A stretch of 64,000 nt of DNA from Liolophura sinensis (Eukaryota > Mollusca > Polyplacophora > Chitonida > Chitonidae). Under the pieces are notes generated by a model. That model did not search any database. It saw only the letters and a list, made by a program, of their open reading frames with translations, and was not told the origin of the DNA. This document shows, one piece after another, positions 34,318 to 46,900 of the stretch; the first letter of the stretch is position 1, and each line of letters opens with the position of its first letter. The position numbers were made by a program, and so were the translations under genes. The DNA lies in contig NC_088299.1 of NCBI RefSeq assembly GCF_032854445.1, positions 6,733,001-6,797,000 on the forward strand, written 5' to 3'.

Positions 34318-34585
34318 CAATGCTTGGGGTTTACCGTCGCGCTTAACAATTTTTCAGTCGTATGACGAGGAGTCATTAGATGCGTGTACATATACCCTAT
34401 CTTCTTGTGGCAGGGCGAGTCCATGCTGCCAAAGTGCTGCTCCCGCTGAAGTATCATGCCGAAGAGACCACACATGACACCCCACCCATTCACATTATAG
34501 TGATACCGGGTCAACCAGTCACGTTTCCTTGCTCTAACCTCTCAGTGCTGAGCGTCAATCTAGGCAGAAGCAAGTTCCATTTTTA
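34318..34585 (-). repeat. Second SINE-like family, copy
   Basis: On the minus strand it ends CGTAAACCCCAAGCA preceded by GACTGAAAAATTGTTAAGCG, the tail shared with the element at 61237. Confidence 0.7.
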
Positions 34586-35547
34586 ATGTCATTTGTATGA
34601 TCCGATCTGATATTATGAATTAGACTGGATAATTGTTAAGGTATGGTGTTACGTAACGTGTGACAACTGTAGCAAAGTCATACATGAATCCCGGTTGAGA
34701 GCACGTGATCTTCTACTTATCATTAACATATTATGTGTAGCGGAAGTATAAAGCTGAAAGTTACATTTGTTGCATATTTATTTAACTGATTGATGCATAA
34801 CTGCGTGTTCAAGAAATTTTCGGAAAGTCACATTTGTGGTGCAGTGATTTAATCCACTACACAGTGTCTAATGTTTAAAAAAGATATTTCAGTGCAACTG
34901 AAGAAGGCTACCATTCTTCGATGTTATGACCGATGCATCGCCTTAATGCATATTTGGAGATTCATAAGCCGCATACTTGCCATATAACAGGAAAAGAGGA
35001 GTAACACAGAACTGAAAAATGTGGCCTTATGAGTGTGTCCTGAACTGTCACTCACGTTATTGCTGTTTCGCTTCTTGCACTGGGGCAAGAAGCGAAACTG
35101 CGATAGAGTGACACACCCATCAACCGTTCTGGAGCAGTGGCACTGGCCGAACAACGTGCACTTGTCACGGTAAAGTGACCAAGTAGCATGAAATTGATGA
35201 CCAATGTTGTTCACGCCGAGTTGAGATCGGTTATCAGGGTGTTCAAATGTCCAAGTCTAGAATCTGATATAGAGCCAGAGATTGTCTTCACATTGCAGTA
35301 AATTTACCTTCGTGAACATTTTTTGCCTAATCTAGCAGTTCATTTTAAAAAAAAAAATAAGAAGCTTTTTTCTTTTTCATTATTTTGTTTTTAATTCGTT
35401 AAGATACAAATTTAACCAGCTCATTGCAAGGGGCCTCTCACTGCACTTTCTCCCGTTCCTGTGCACCAATGGTACATGACTCGTTAATGTCATTTTCATT
35501 AGTGAATCTCCACTTCTTATATACAGTCCGTCCCTGCTGCTTACTTG

Positions 35548-35745
35548 CTAGCGCACCACAATGATGTAAGAGCCCCTCATCGTTGTGAGTTCAGATCCTG
35601 CTCATGCTGGCCTCCTCCCCGGTCTTACGTCCGAAGGTCTGGCGGCCTTCTGTCGGGCTCAGCATACCACCATAATGCTGGTCGTCGTTCTACGAGTGAA
35701 ATACCCTTCAGTGCGCCATAATCAGCTGTCCAACCAAATAAATAT
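35548..35745 (+). repeat. V-SINE-like element, diverged
   Basis: Head fragment, core and a changed tail (CCTTCAGTGCGCCATAATCA) also seen at 50968. Confidence 0.75.
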
Positions 35746-36522
35746 CGTCTCCGTATCGTCTCTGTGCGGGAATTCCTTCCATTTGACAGGCTGTAGAAAT
35801 ACTGCTTTCGGCAGCTGGATGGAAAATTTTGACAGAGTAGTAAATATCAGTTTTCTTGGTATGCGCCATAGCCTCGGCACTCTCCGGTCACGGAGCGTAA
35901 CGTCTGACGACTTCACTCTCTAGAAAAAAAAGATAGATTTTAATATTGGTGGCGTCATAAGAGTGGTTCGCGTGATCAGATTTCTGTGTTCTGAGTGGAT
36001 AAATGGGGGAAAACCAAACCGGGATGAAAGCTGTTTTGGGTTTTGATTGGTGTAAGCAGAAGGTGTGGCTAAATACACAAGAAGAGGAAACATATATCCG
36101 GTAATGAACAACAACAACGAGGACGAAGTGGCGACTGGTATTCAGTTATTGTCGACTAACTGTTTACAATTTCTTAGTAAGTATCAAGGGGCCCAGCATA
36201 CGCTTGAAAATATGCTGTGAAAATTTAAATCCTGAAATTCAGATTTAAAAATTATTCCTTTCATAATTTGTTTTCTGCTATAAGAAATATGGTTCTCGTT
36301 ATTTATTTGCATTATTCACCTCTGATCTTTATTTGACACCACGTATGAAAGTTACTGGGGATTAATCAGGTTGAATTGTTGCTTTTTGTTGTACTCAAAA
36401 ATTGTCACGATAGCTGTCTGTGCAGGAAATCTGACTCCCCGGAATAAACTTCATGACGATCTTTTACCCTTGTGGCGTACAAATATGTACGCCATCTTGG
36501 AGCGCACCGCTGCGCCAAGCGC

Positions 36523-36566
36523 ATTAAGTACGACGTTAAACCCCAAGCACTCATTCACTCAAGCGC
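36523..36566 (+). repeat. Second SINE family tail fragment
   Basis: TTAAGTACGACGTTAAACCC then CAAGCACTCATTCACTC. Confidence 0.65.
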
Positions 36567-37079
36567 ATTAACCATGGTGACGCATCCCTTCTTCATTGTA
36601 TTTTGACATGGAAATAACACCTGGCGTAGTTTGCGGCAGCTTGGCTGAATTGACCCTAGTGAAATATAAGTAGTATTTAACGTACGCCACACTGTGGTCC
36701 CACAACCGTGGCCAACCGTTTACTTTTCACTACGACTTTGCCAGTTATCAGGCAGTCGTCGCTGCTCTGGTCTTACTCTCTAGGCTGTACGTCTTAATTA
36801 TATTAAATAAATACCTTGTCCAAGGCCGGTACTGAACCCACGCCTCGGGTTTTTTTATATGATATAGCTTAGGCCCTTGTACAAAGTTTCTGTCTCTGAA
36901 CACTGTGCGATACAGTTACAACGTGTTTGTAGGTAGTGGTTCTGCGCATGTGTAAATGAACATGTTCAACAGTAAACGGAGGCAATGTTAAGACATTGGC
37001 ATAAGTACCGTGGAAGAGGTGCCGTTGCTTATAGGTTTTACCTCAGGTCTAGGTTGACCAAGTTGTAACACGATATCGT

Positions 37080-37300
37080 ATCCGTGTTCAGTAATAAACA
37101 AACAACTTTACACTCACTGCATTAATACAGACCGGGGGTGTGATATCGCATTAGCTAAATGTAATTCAACCTTCTGTCTTTGTGAAAGGCTGTCCTGGAT
37201 TACTGATGATGACAAGATAAAGTTAACTTTTGTAAGACGTCACATGCAAGCTAGTAACCAATCTGGGGACGCACATCCGGGGAAGGGATAGTGGGGACAC
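37080..37300 (+). promoter_or_regulatory. Conserved upstream block of copy 2
   Basis: This block (AATACAGACCGGGGGTGTGA, then AAGGCTGTCCTGG, CACATCCGGGGAAGGG) recurs at 54140-54350 before copy 3 and, diverged, at about 30060-30250 before copy 1. Conservation with position suggests promoter or enhancer function, but shared ancestry alone could explain copies 2 and 3. Confidence 0.4.
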
Positions 37301-37350
37301 GATTAACAGTACAACAGCTCCACTGTGCATGTGTGTAAGTCAGGTAGGCA

Positions 37351-37357
37351 AAGTATA
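37351..37357 (+). promoter_or_regulatory. Candidate TATA box of copy 2
   Basis: TATAAAG precedes the ATG by 41 nt and is identical in copy 3 (54418). This implies a very short 5' UTR. The surrounding 60 bp are almost unchanged between copies. Confidence 0.45.
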
Positions 37358-37391
37358 AAGTGGACTGTTCACGAAACAACCAGACGCATTC

Positions 37392-37956
37392 ATGGATTTT
37401 GTCCAGCTATGGGCGTTCCTCGTGGTCATCTCGACCCTTACCGTCTGGGAAATCCATGCCATATCAAGACGACAGAAAAGAGACGATGTGCTATTTCGTC
37501 GCCTGGAATCTTTATCAAGCCGCGTTGAGAACATCGAAGCGGACCTCCGCCAAGAACAGCGTAAAAGCCGATCCTTAGAAGCAGAATTAAACGAGCTTAA
37601 GAAGAGAATAACTACGATTGAGGAGAAACCGAAAGGCCGTGGAGAGGTCGGAGAATTGCCAGAAGCTGCCGTAAAGACGCTGTCCGATCTCGCGAGAAAA
37701 ACGTTCCAGGTCGACCTTGACGTGCTAAAATCGGGCATGATAGCGGGGAAGCAGAGAGCCGTCCAAACAGACAAAGCTGTTGAATTCTGTAAACTGTCTC
37801 TCAACAGGCAATCCTCTCGTTTGGACGATATTGACCGAAACGTGAGTGAACTTGACGGTCGTCTGAGGAATCTCAGTACAACCGTCACGGCCGTGAACAG
37901 AAGCTGTAGTCAGTGCTCTGCGCGTGCGTCAGACAAAGGAAGCGAGATTATATCAG
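37392..37956 (+). CDS. Copy 2 exon 1 (signal peptide, coiled coil, CSQC)
   Basis: The ATG lies 41 nt after the start of a TATAAAG. It encodes MDFVQLWAFLVVISTLTVW, the coiled coil and CSQC. The donor after TATATCAG is GTAAAA, phase 1. By eye about 21 of 188 residues differ from copy 3, mostly in the heptad region. Confidence 0.88.
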
Positions 37957-40900
37957 GTAAAAGCGTGGGACTGTCTTTTGAAAGTTAATCTAAGTTATTT
38001 AGCATTGCGATAATCATGGCAAAGATGAAAATGGGATGTATTTTGTCCAGAGTGAAATTATAAATTGTTTTTAGTCTCGTTAAAGATGAATTCAGTCCAA
38101 AAGATCTGAAGTATTTTATTTCTGATGTTCGTCGTGGTCTATGGGTACTGCAAGCAAATGAGAGTATTCGTGTAATGAGTGCGAGGATAACCCTTGCTCT
38201 CTTGAATAGACTTTAAGACTTTACCCGTCATCCCTCCCCAACTTAGGGCTTTTACAATGTTTTAAAAAATCTTATCCGGTGTAATCTGTTTGAAAGGAAT
38301 ATTTATATGATACCAGTAAAATAATCGAGAAAGACCTATTTTGTCTACTAAATGTATATAGATTTTAATTTGATTTGTCAGAAAACTTTGAGGTTTTTAT
38401 TGCATATATATTACATGACACTGGGAGAGAAAACAAGATGTGGTTCGTTTATGGCTCGGTATATTATACTGGTTTGCGCGATCTCCTTCCAGGAAAATGC
38501 CCACTGTTTGAGCGGATAGTAATAAGCAGAAAAACACTAAGCAGCGTCGATTTGTTGCAGCTTCTACAACCGGTGTGTGAAAAGCAAAACTTCGTGTATG
38601 GTAAGTCGGTCTGTTGTCCGTTGTAAAGTTGGACAATCATGTACAATGTGATTCATTTATGACATATTGATTTTAAACTTTGTGACAGCTGGCTTTGTAG
38701 AACGTAGAACAAATTGTGGTGAATTCTTACTTATGCACTGGTGTTATGTCCTTCAGCAAAAAAGTAACAGATTGGACATTGTCTTCAGGTAACATGGCAA
38801 AAACTAACAAATCCTTCACCATATATATGGTTGTTTTCATTGGACAGTAACTTTTAAAAACCGAGTAAAAAATGTAACAAATTCTTAACCATAGTTATTG
38901 TAGTTTTTCATTGGACACGGATTTTAGGTAACCTATCAAAAGCTGTAACAAATTCTTGTTTTCCTTGGACACTAACTTTCGGTAATCAAGCAAAAAGTGT
39001 AAAAAAATTCTTAACTATGTGTACGGTTGATTACAATATTCAAAGATCCACCTTAAATAACCTATCAAAACCTATCAATACCTTAACATATATACATAAA
39101 GTAGTTTTTGTTGAACACTGACCTTATGTAACCTAATGGTGAACACTGGCTCTATGTAACCTAACAGTGCATACTGACTCTATCTAACCTAAAAGGGAAC
39201 ACTGACTATATGTAACCTAACAGTGAACACTCGCTCTATGTAACATAACAGTGAAAACTGACTCTATCTAACCTAACAGGGAACACTGATTATAGGTAAT
39301 CTAACAGTGAACACTGACTCTGTGTAACGTAACAGTGAATATTTACTCTATGTAACCTAACAGTGAATACTGACTCTATGTCACCTAATAGTGAACACTG
39401 ACTCTATGTGACCTAATGGTGAACATTGGCTCTATGTAACCTAACAGTGAATACCGACTCCATGTAACCTAACATTGATCACTGACTCTATGTCACCTAA
39501 TGGTGAACATTGGCTCTATGTAACCTAACAGTGTATACTGACTCCATGTAACCTAACAGGGAACACTGACTATATATAACCTAACAGTGAACACTCGCTC
39601 TATGTAACCTAACAGTGAATACTGACTCTATCTCACCTAACAGGGAACACTGACTATATGTAATTTAACAGTGAATACTGACTATATGTAACCTAACACT
39701 GAACACTAGCTCTATGTAACCTAACAGTGAACACTGACTCTATCTAACCTAACAGTGCATACTGACTCTATCTAACCTAACAGTGCATACTGACTCTATG
39801 TGACCCAACAGGGAACACTGACTATATGTAATTTAACAGTGAATACTGACTATATGTAACCTAACAGTGAACACTAGCTCCATCTAACCTAACAGTGAAC
39901 ACTGACTCTATCTAACCTAACAGTGCATACTGACTCTATGTGACCCAACAGGGAACACTGACTATATGTAACCTAACACTGAACACTAGCTCTATGTAAC
40001 CTAACAGTGAACACTGACTCTATCTAACCTAACAGTGCATACTGACTCTATCTAACCTAACAGTGCATACTGACTCTATGTGACCCAACAGGGAACACTG
40101 ACTATATGTAATTTAACAGTGAATACTGACTATATGTAACCTAACAGTGAACATTAGCTCCATCTAACCTAACAGTGAACACTGACTCTATCTAACCTAA
40201 CAGTGCATACTGACTCTATGTGACCCAACAGGGAACATTGACTATATGTAATTTAACAGTGAATACTGACGTTATGTAAAACTAACAGAAATTGTAACAA
40301 ACTCTTGACCATATATATGTTTTCATCGGTTTTTTAGTTTTATATTAATACTGAGTTCGTATAACCTAGCTAACAAACTGTTATCTAAATGGTTGCTTTG
40401 TTTGAACGTTGGCTTTATGTAGATTGTAGCATAAGATGTCATCTTTACCTTACTACTTACTTACTGATCAGTGTTCTTTGTAATCTCCATTTCCATTTTT
40501 TATTCACCATAAACCTTAAATTAAGTACATAAGTATACATGAGTAATACATTAGGCGGGAATAAAGCTCACATGAGCTTGTCCTATTCCAAGAAAAGTAG
40601 AATGTTACGTAATAGAGTATATACATAGATTAATTACTCACTTACTGAGCAGTGGTTTTTGTAATCTAGGACAAAATGTCATCAATTAATAACCTTAGTG
40701 TTGTTTTCTTTTGGTAGTAAGAGACTAAACATAAGTTTCTCTCTTCCTGAATGTTCTATGTTCTGAATGTTCCTGTGTGTTCTATAGTGATTGATTGAAG
40801 GAGTGGCGTCTTTTCCAATCGGTCACGGTCCGCTGGCTCAATTATGTAATGCAAATATACACGATGTCGTCATAACCAGCCTTCAAACATTGTGTAATAA

Positions 40901-43900
40901 AGGTTTTATTTATTTATTTTTTTATTATTTTATAGTAATCTGTTAAACGAGTTTTTAAGACATCATTATGACAATTCCGTTCTCTGTTCATCAGCGTTCT
41001 ATGTTACTGTACAGAAGATCATGGAGCTACCGAACTCGGAATCTCGCACAGCAGAGATAACAATTGGCGCTGGGACTAAAATAGGTATATAGGGAATAGG
41101 CCTACAGTTTTGGCACTGACATCTTTGTATTTAAGACACAGAACCTGTTTCTCTGTTGTACGAATTTTGCCCTTCTGAATGACATTACTGTTCGAACTTT
41201 GCATTATAAAATAGAATTTGGAAGTACTTTAATTTTTTTTAACACCTAATGTTGAAGCTTCCTTTACGTTCACAACATAAAATTTTGACAGAGGTAACTT
41301 ATTTTTCTGGCAAATATAATTTTTTTTTAAAGAGAGATTCAACAAAAGCCCTAAGAATATCGTGGGTCATGTGTTATTTAGGTGATCGACAGATTCATCA
41401 CAATACTCGTGCCGTTGTAAGCTTATCACGTGACTGTCCTTGGCCAGATGTACAGGAGAGCAAGCACTACCTGATTCTTACCGACCAAGCCCTGATTGCA
41501 CATGGTCTAAGGTTAGAGAATGTTAGTGAAGTGTAGCATAGTGCGCAGTGATACATTTATTTATTTATTCATTTATTTATTTATTTTTTTATTTGATTGG
41601 TGTTTTATGCCGTACTCAGGAATATTTCACTTATATGTAGGTGGCCATCATTATGGTAGGAGAAAACCGGGCAGAGCCCGGGAGAAACCCACGACCACCC
41701 GCAGGTTGCTGCCAGACCTTCCCACGCACGGCCGGAGTGGAAGCCAGCATGAGATTGAACACAGCGACCGCATTGGTGACAGGCTCCTGGGTCAATACGA
41801 TGCGCTAGCGTGCTATTCAACTGAGCCACGGAGGCCCCCACGCAGTGATAGATGACAATTTTATTTTATTTTATATTTATTTATTTTATTTATTTATTTG
41901 ATTGGTGTTTTACGCCGTACTCAAGAATACTTCACTTATACGACGGCGGCCAGCATTATGGTGGGTGGAAACCGGGCCGAGCCCCAGGGAAACCCACGAC
42001 CATCCGCAGGTTGCTGACAGACCTTCCCACGTACGGATTACCATTCTTATCGCATTTAAAAGCAAAACTCCTACTTCATTTGATTCCACGTTTTTACATT
42101 GCAAACATCAACAAGGTTTCAGTCAATAGCTATGTTTAGCTAAGGGTTAAAAAAGAAATGAACGAGTGCCAATTGTACAGTGTTCAAACACGGAAATTTA
42201 AGGAAAGCATTCAGGACTCGAGGAAAAATTTCTTAGTAAACGGTGGTAACACAACATTCGGTCATGTGCTTCTGATATACTGGGACTTTGCACATGAAGT
42301 TATGGTCTCAAAGGAATCATTCTCGTAATTTCCAGTAAGTTATATTCTGTTTTGAAGTTCTAGTTAAAAGCATATATAACTGATGGATGCTGTGTGAGTT
42401 GTAACATACATCTAATGCATATCCGTGGAGCATTTGTATAGACTAAAATGAACATTGGACGCCGTTGAAATATTTAGCTGTTGTCTGGATTTCTTTAGAG
42501 TACGCATGTCACCATTTGATCTGACATGCGTATTTGATCTGACATTCTTTATATCACCAGTGGAGACGGACGGTAACCAGTATTTCCACTACCCCCTTAA
42601 TGCTGAACGCCAAGCGAGAAAGCTCCAATTTCTTCTTTTAAGGTCTTAGGATTGACCCTGGATCTACCGTTCCCGAAGCAGATGTTCAACCAACTGTGCT
42701 CGTGGGGGCCAGTAAACATATTTAGAAGTTTATTTTCTCCCTCAGGAAAGGGATAATACAATAATCTTTTTGTTGGAGTCCTCCGTGGCCAACGCGGCGC
42801 AATGACCCAGGAGTTTCTCACCAATGTGGTCGCTGTGAGTTCAAATGAAGATCACGCTGGCTCCTTCTCCGACCGTACTTGGGAAAGTCTTTCAGTAACC
42901 TATGAATAGTCTTGAATTTTCTCCGGTCTCTGCCAGCTTTCCTACAACCATAATGCTGGAATAAGTGAAATATTCTTGAGTACGGCGAAAACACCAATCA
43001 AATAAATCAATTAATAAATCTTTATGTTGGGAACAAGTCAACCATCGGAAGTTATTAGTCATTATTATAAGGACGGTCAGTATCACAATCGCGCCCGAAT
43101 GTTACTGTGATATTGTGAACGAGATGTTCTCATCCGGATGTAGTGTTTATGGTCGATTACGACATATGAGTGGCTGCCAATACATATATCATTGTATGCC
43201 GAAAAGTGGCTAGCGAGTAGCATGGCAGTGAGTGTAGGCAGACATGTTGTAAACAGAACTCAGTGTCATTAAATTGAAGTGTTTTATTGACTGAAAGTAA
43301 AGCCTTTATAGCTGGATATCACATTATGGCGACGAGGATGAGCACTGCCGACCGGACACAGGACTGTGAGAGCTCGATTCTGTCACTTCAGGTATGAACT
43401 GTCGTTGCCTGCCACGAAAACTAGACACCTAATGAGCTTTTCTGAACTCTACTTATGGACTCGATAGCTTAACTCAGCTCGACCTATGCCCCTTGCAAAG
43501 TGCTACAGTCCATCACAACAGCCCATTCAAGCGACGTTTGCCCTTGCCGTGTGCGCTTTCAAGAGAACGGCTGCAAATGTGCCCGTTTTCCCCAGGTTGG
43601 ACTAAATGCTATTGCGCTTGGAGCGTCTACTGATCGTACTAGACATCCAAAGCCCACTCTGTAAGCGTGCCTTACTGCTTCATTACGCTGGCGTTAATGA
43701 AATCTTCGACACACTTCCTGATACTGGAGAGAGCGATGACTATGACACTGCTGTTGGAAAACTGAGTATCTTTCTCCCAAAGTGAACACTGCTTACGAAC
43801 TGTATAGCTTCCGCCAAGCAAAACAAGGGGAGAATGAAACACTAGACTCCTATCATACCCGATTACGACGCCTGGCGAAAACTTGTGAATTAACGAATGT

Positions 43901-46900
43901 TGATAAGGAAATAACTTCACAAATCGTCCTGACGTGCACATATCAGAGACTTCGGCGAAGTGCTTTACGTGAAAACATGGAGATAAAAGACTTCTTAGAT
44001 GCAGGACATGCCTTTGAAGTCAGCGAAATGCAAGCCAGTCGTGTGGAAGATGACAACAATCAACAGTCAGCACTTGTAAATGCTATCCAACGCCTGCAAG
44101 GTGACTCTGACCCGTCGCGTTATTCGCGAGGTCGGCGAGGTGGGCGGACACCAAACAAACACAGATCGCAGTCGCGAACCGCGTACGACCTGCAGGTAAA
44201 AAAAATCATGTCCTGCGAAGGGAAAAACTTGCAACTATTGTCAAAAATTAAACCACTTTTCGCCTGTATGCCAATCACGACTCCGCAAGTGGAATAAACA
44301 AGACGTACGTAACGTGCGTGAAGAATCCCGACCAAAGTCTGGCATTGACGATGAATACGTTTACTCTGTCTCAGCTGCTGTCATTGGCAAAGTGAATGAA
44401 GGTGACACTCTGCCATACGACAATTGGTACTGAATGAACCCTCAATACCATTTATGACTGACTGGCTCATCTGTAAACATAATTGACATTGACACCTATG
44501 ACAGCATTAAGCATGCTAATCCAAACCTCAGTCTAAAGCCATCGAATACACGCCTATTTCCATATGGTACAAATTCCCCCCTTCCTGTCTCTGTTTTCTG
44601 ATATTGGCCATGACAACATTACCACATCAGAGAAATTCTTTGTTGTCACTGGTAAGACCGGTAACCTCTTGAGCTATCAGACAGCAAAGAAACTTAAAGT
44701 GTTGTACATTCGACCTAGTGTGAGCACTATGTCAGCGAACCAGTCACGTGACTCCATGTCATGAAGACAAGCGTTAACCAATCAGTTTTCTGATTTGTTT
44801 GAGGGTATCGGCAAAATCAAAGACAAGCAAGTTCACCTTCACATTGTCGGAAACACCAGCCGTAGCGCCGCGTCCAGCCGTAGTTCCACGCTAAGATGTC
44901 GAGGCAGAGCTACAGAGATTAGAATCTCCAGACATAATCGAAAAAGTCGAAGGACCAACCCCATGGGTCAGCCCCTTGGTCGTCGTGCCGAAGAAATCTA
45001 GAGGCGTTCGGGTATGCGTCGGTATGAGGGAGGCGAATGAAGCAATCAAGCGCGAAAACCATCCAGTGCCAACAGTCGATGACCTGATCGCCAATCTGAA
45101 CTCTGCCACAGTGTTCAGTAAGTTAGATTTAACGGCTGGATACCACGAGTTAGAACTCGATGTTGCCAGTCGCAACATAACCACTTTCAGTACCCATCGT
45201 GGTCTAAGACGGAACAAGCGTCTCATGTTTGGCGTCAACGCATCCTCGGAAATCTTCCAAAATGCAATCGCGGAGCTGATCCGTGACCTCCCAGGTTCAA
45301 TGAACTTATCAGATGACATCATGGTTCATAGAAACCAATGTGAACACGACACAAATCTCCAAGCCGTATTGCAGAGACTGCACGAAAATGGTGTAAAACT
45401 AAATGCTGACAAATGTGTATTCTTTACAAACCAAATCGAATTCTACAGACACATTTTGGACGCATACGGCATCTCACCAGATCCTCCTAAGTTTGACGCG
45501 ATCACAATGAAGCTCCTATGAACGTGAGTGAGCTAAAGTCCCTTCTGGGTATGGCTTCAATACGTATCGCGTTTTGTGCCAAATTAGGTTTCTATGAGTG
45601 AGCCGCTCAGGCGTCTGACACACAAGGACATCGACTGGACATAGGGTCCACGCGAACACAACGCACTTGATGAACTCAACCGTGCTCTCACCAGCGCCGA
45701 GATGATGAGTTTCTTTCATCCGAACCTGCCCACGGAACTGCTAGTCGATGCCAGCCCTCAAGGATTGTTGGCAATCCTTTGTCAAAAGGGCAAACTGATT
45801 AGCTACGGCAGCCGCGCATAAACCGACACAGAGCAACGCTACTCTCAAACCGAGCGTGAAATGCTCGCCGCCGTTTGGGGAGCAGAGCATTTCCACTTGC
45901 ACCTGTTTGGTTCTGACTTCACCATCATGACAGACTATAAACCTTTGCTAGGCATCTTTCAGAGTCAAAAACCGACCTCAGCTCTTCTCGAACGCTGGAG
46001 TTTACGTCTCACGGCGTACAAATGTAAACTCGTTTACCGACCTGGAAAAGATAAGAACAACCTAGCTGACTTTATTGGCCGTCATCCGCAAACTCCACCA
46101 ACGACAGAGAAAGTTGCTGAAGCCTACATTAACTACGTTGTTTCCAACGCAGTTCCGAAAGTCATGACACTTGACGAGGTCAGACAGAACACTCAGAATG
46201 ACCCTCAGATGCAGAAATTGCTGAAAGCCATTTCCACTGCTGATTGGACAGATTCAGACGTGAGTGACTGTGCGACTGACGATGTGCAATGGTATCGTCG
46301 TCCACGGCAATCGAATCGTGATTCCTCAGCCTCTGAGAGCGAAAGCTGTAGACCTTGCCCACATTGGTCACCAAGGGATTGTGAAGATCAAACAACTGCT
46401 TAGACAGAAAGTCTGGCTTCCAGGTATTGACAGGTCACCCGATCGATGGATCAGCTCATGCCTTCCCTGCCAAGCTTCTACGAGCCGTCCGTTAACGCTC
46501 GAGCCACTACTCTACACCTACTCGTCGTTGTTGACGAATACAGTCGCCTCCCAGAAATCGAAATCCTGACTTCCACGTCATCCAGAGTGGTAATTCCGAA
46601 ACTCGACAAGGTGTTCCACAAAGAGTCAAATCCGATAACGGACCGCCTTTCAACAGCCGGGACTTCAAAGACTTTGCCGCAAACCATGGTATCAAACATC
46701 AGCGCGTTACCCATCTCTGGCCCGAAGCCAACGGTGAGGTAGAACGTTTTATGGCAACCCTAAAAAAAATCAGTCGAACAAAGCAGGAATTATTCAAATT
46801 TCTCAGACATTACCGTGCGACACCACATTCCTCCACCCATGTTTCGCCATTTAAAGCACTGACCAGATGTCAGATGAACATTGTTCTTCCACAGATGCCG

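Noticed and set aside
35585-35923. 112-codon frame
   Set aside because: Starts within a diverged SINE; the rest has no recognisable domain, and the related stretch near 51.1-51.27 kb does not keep the frame.
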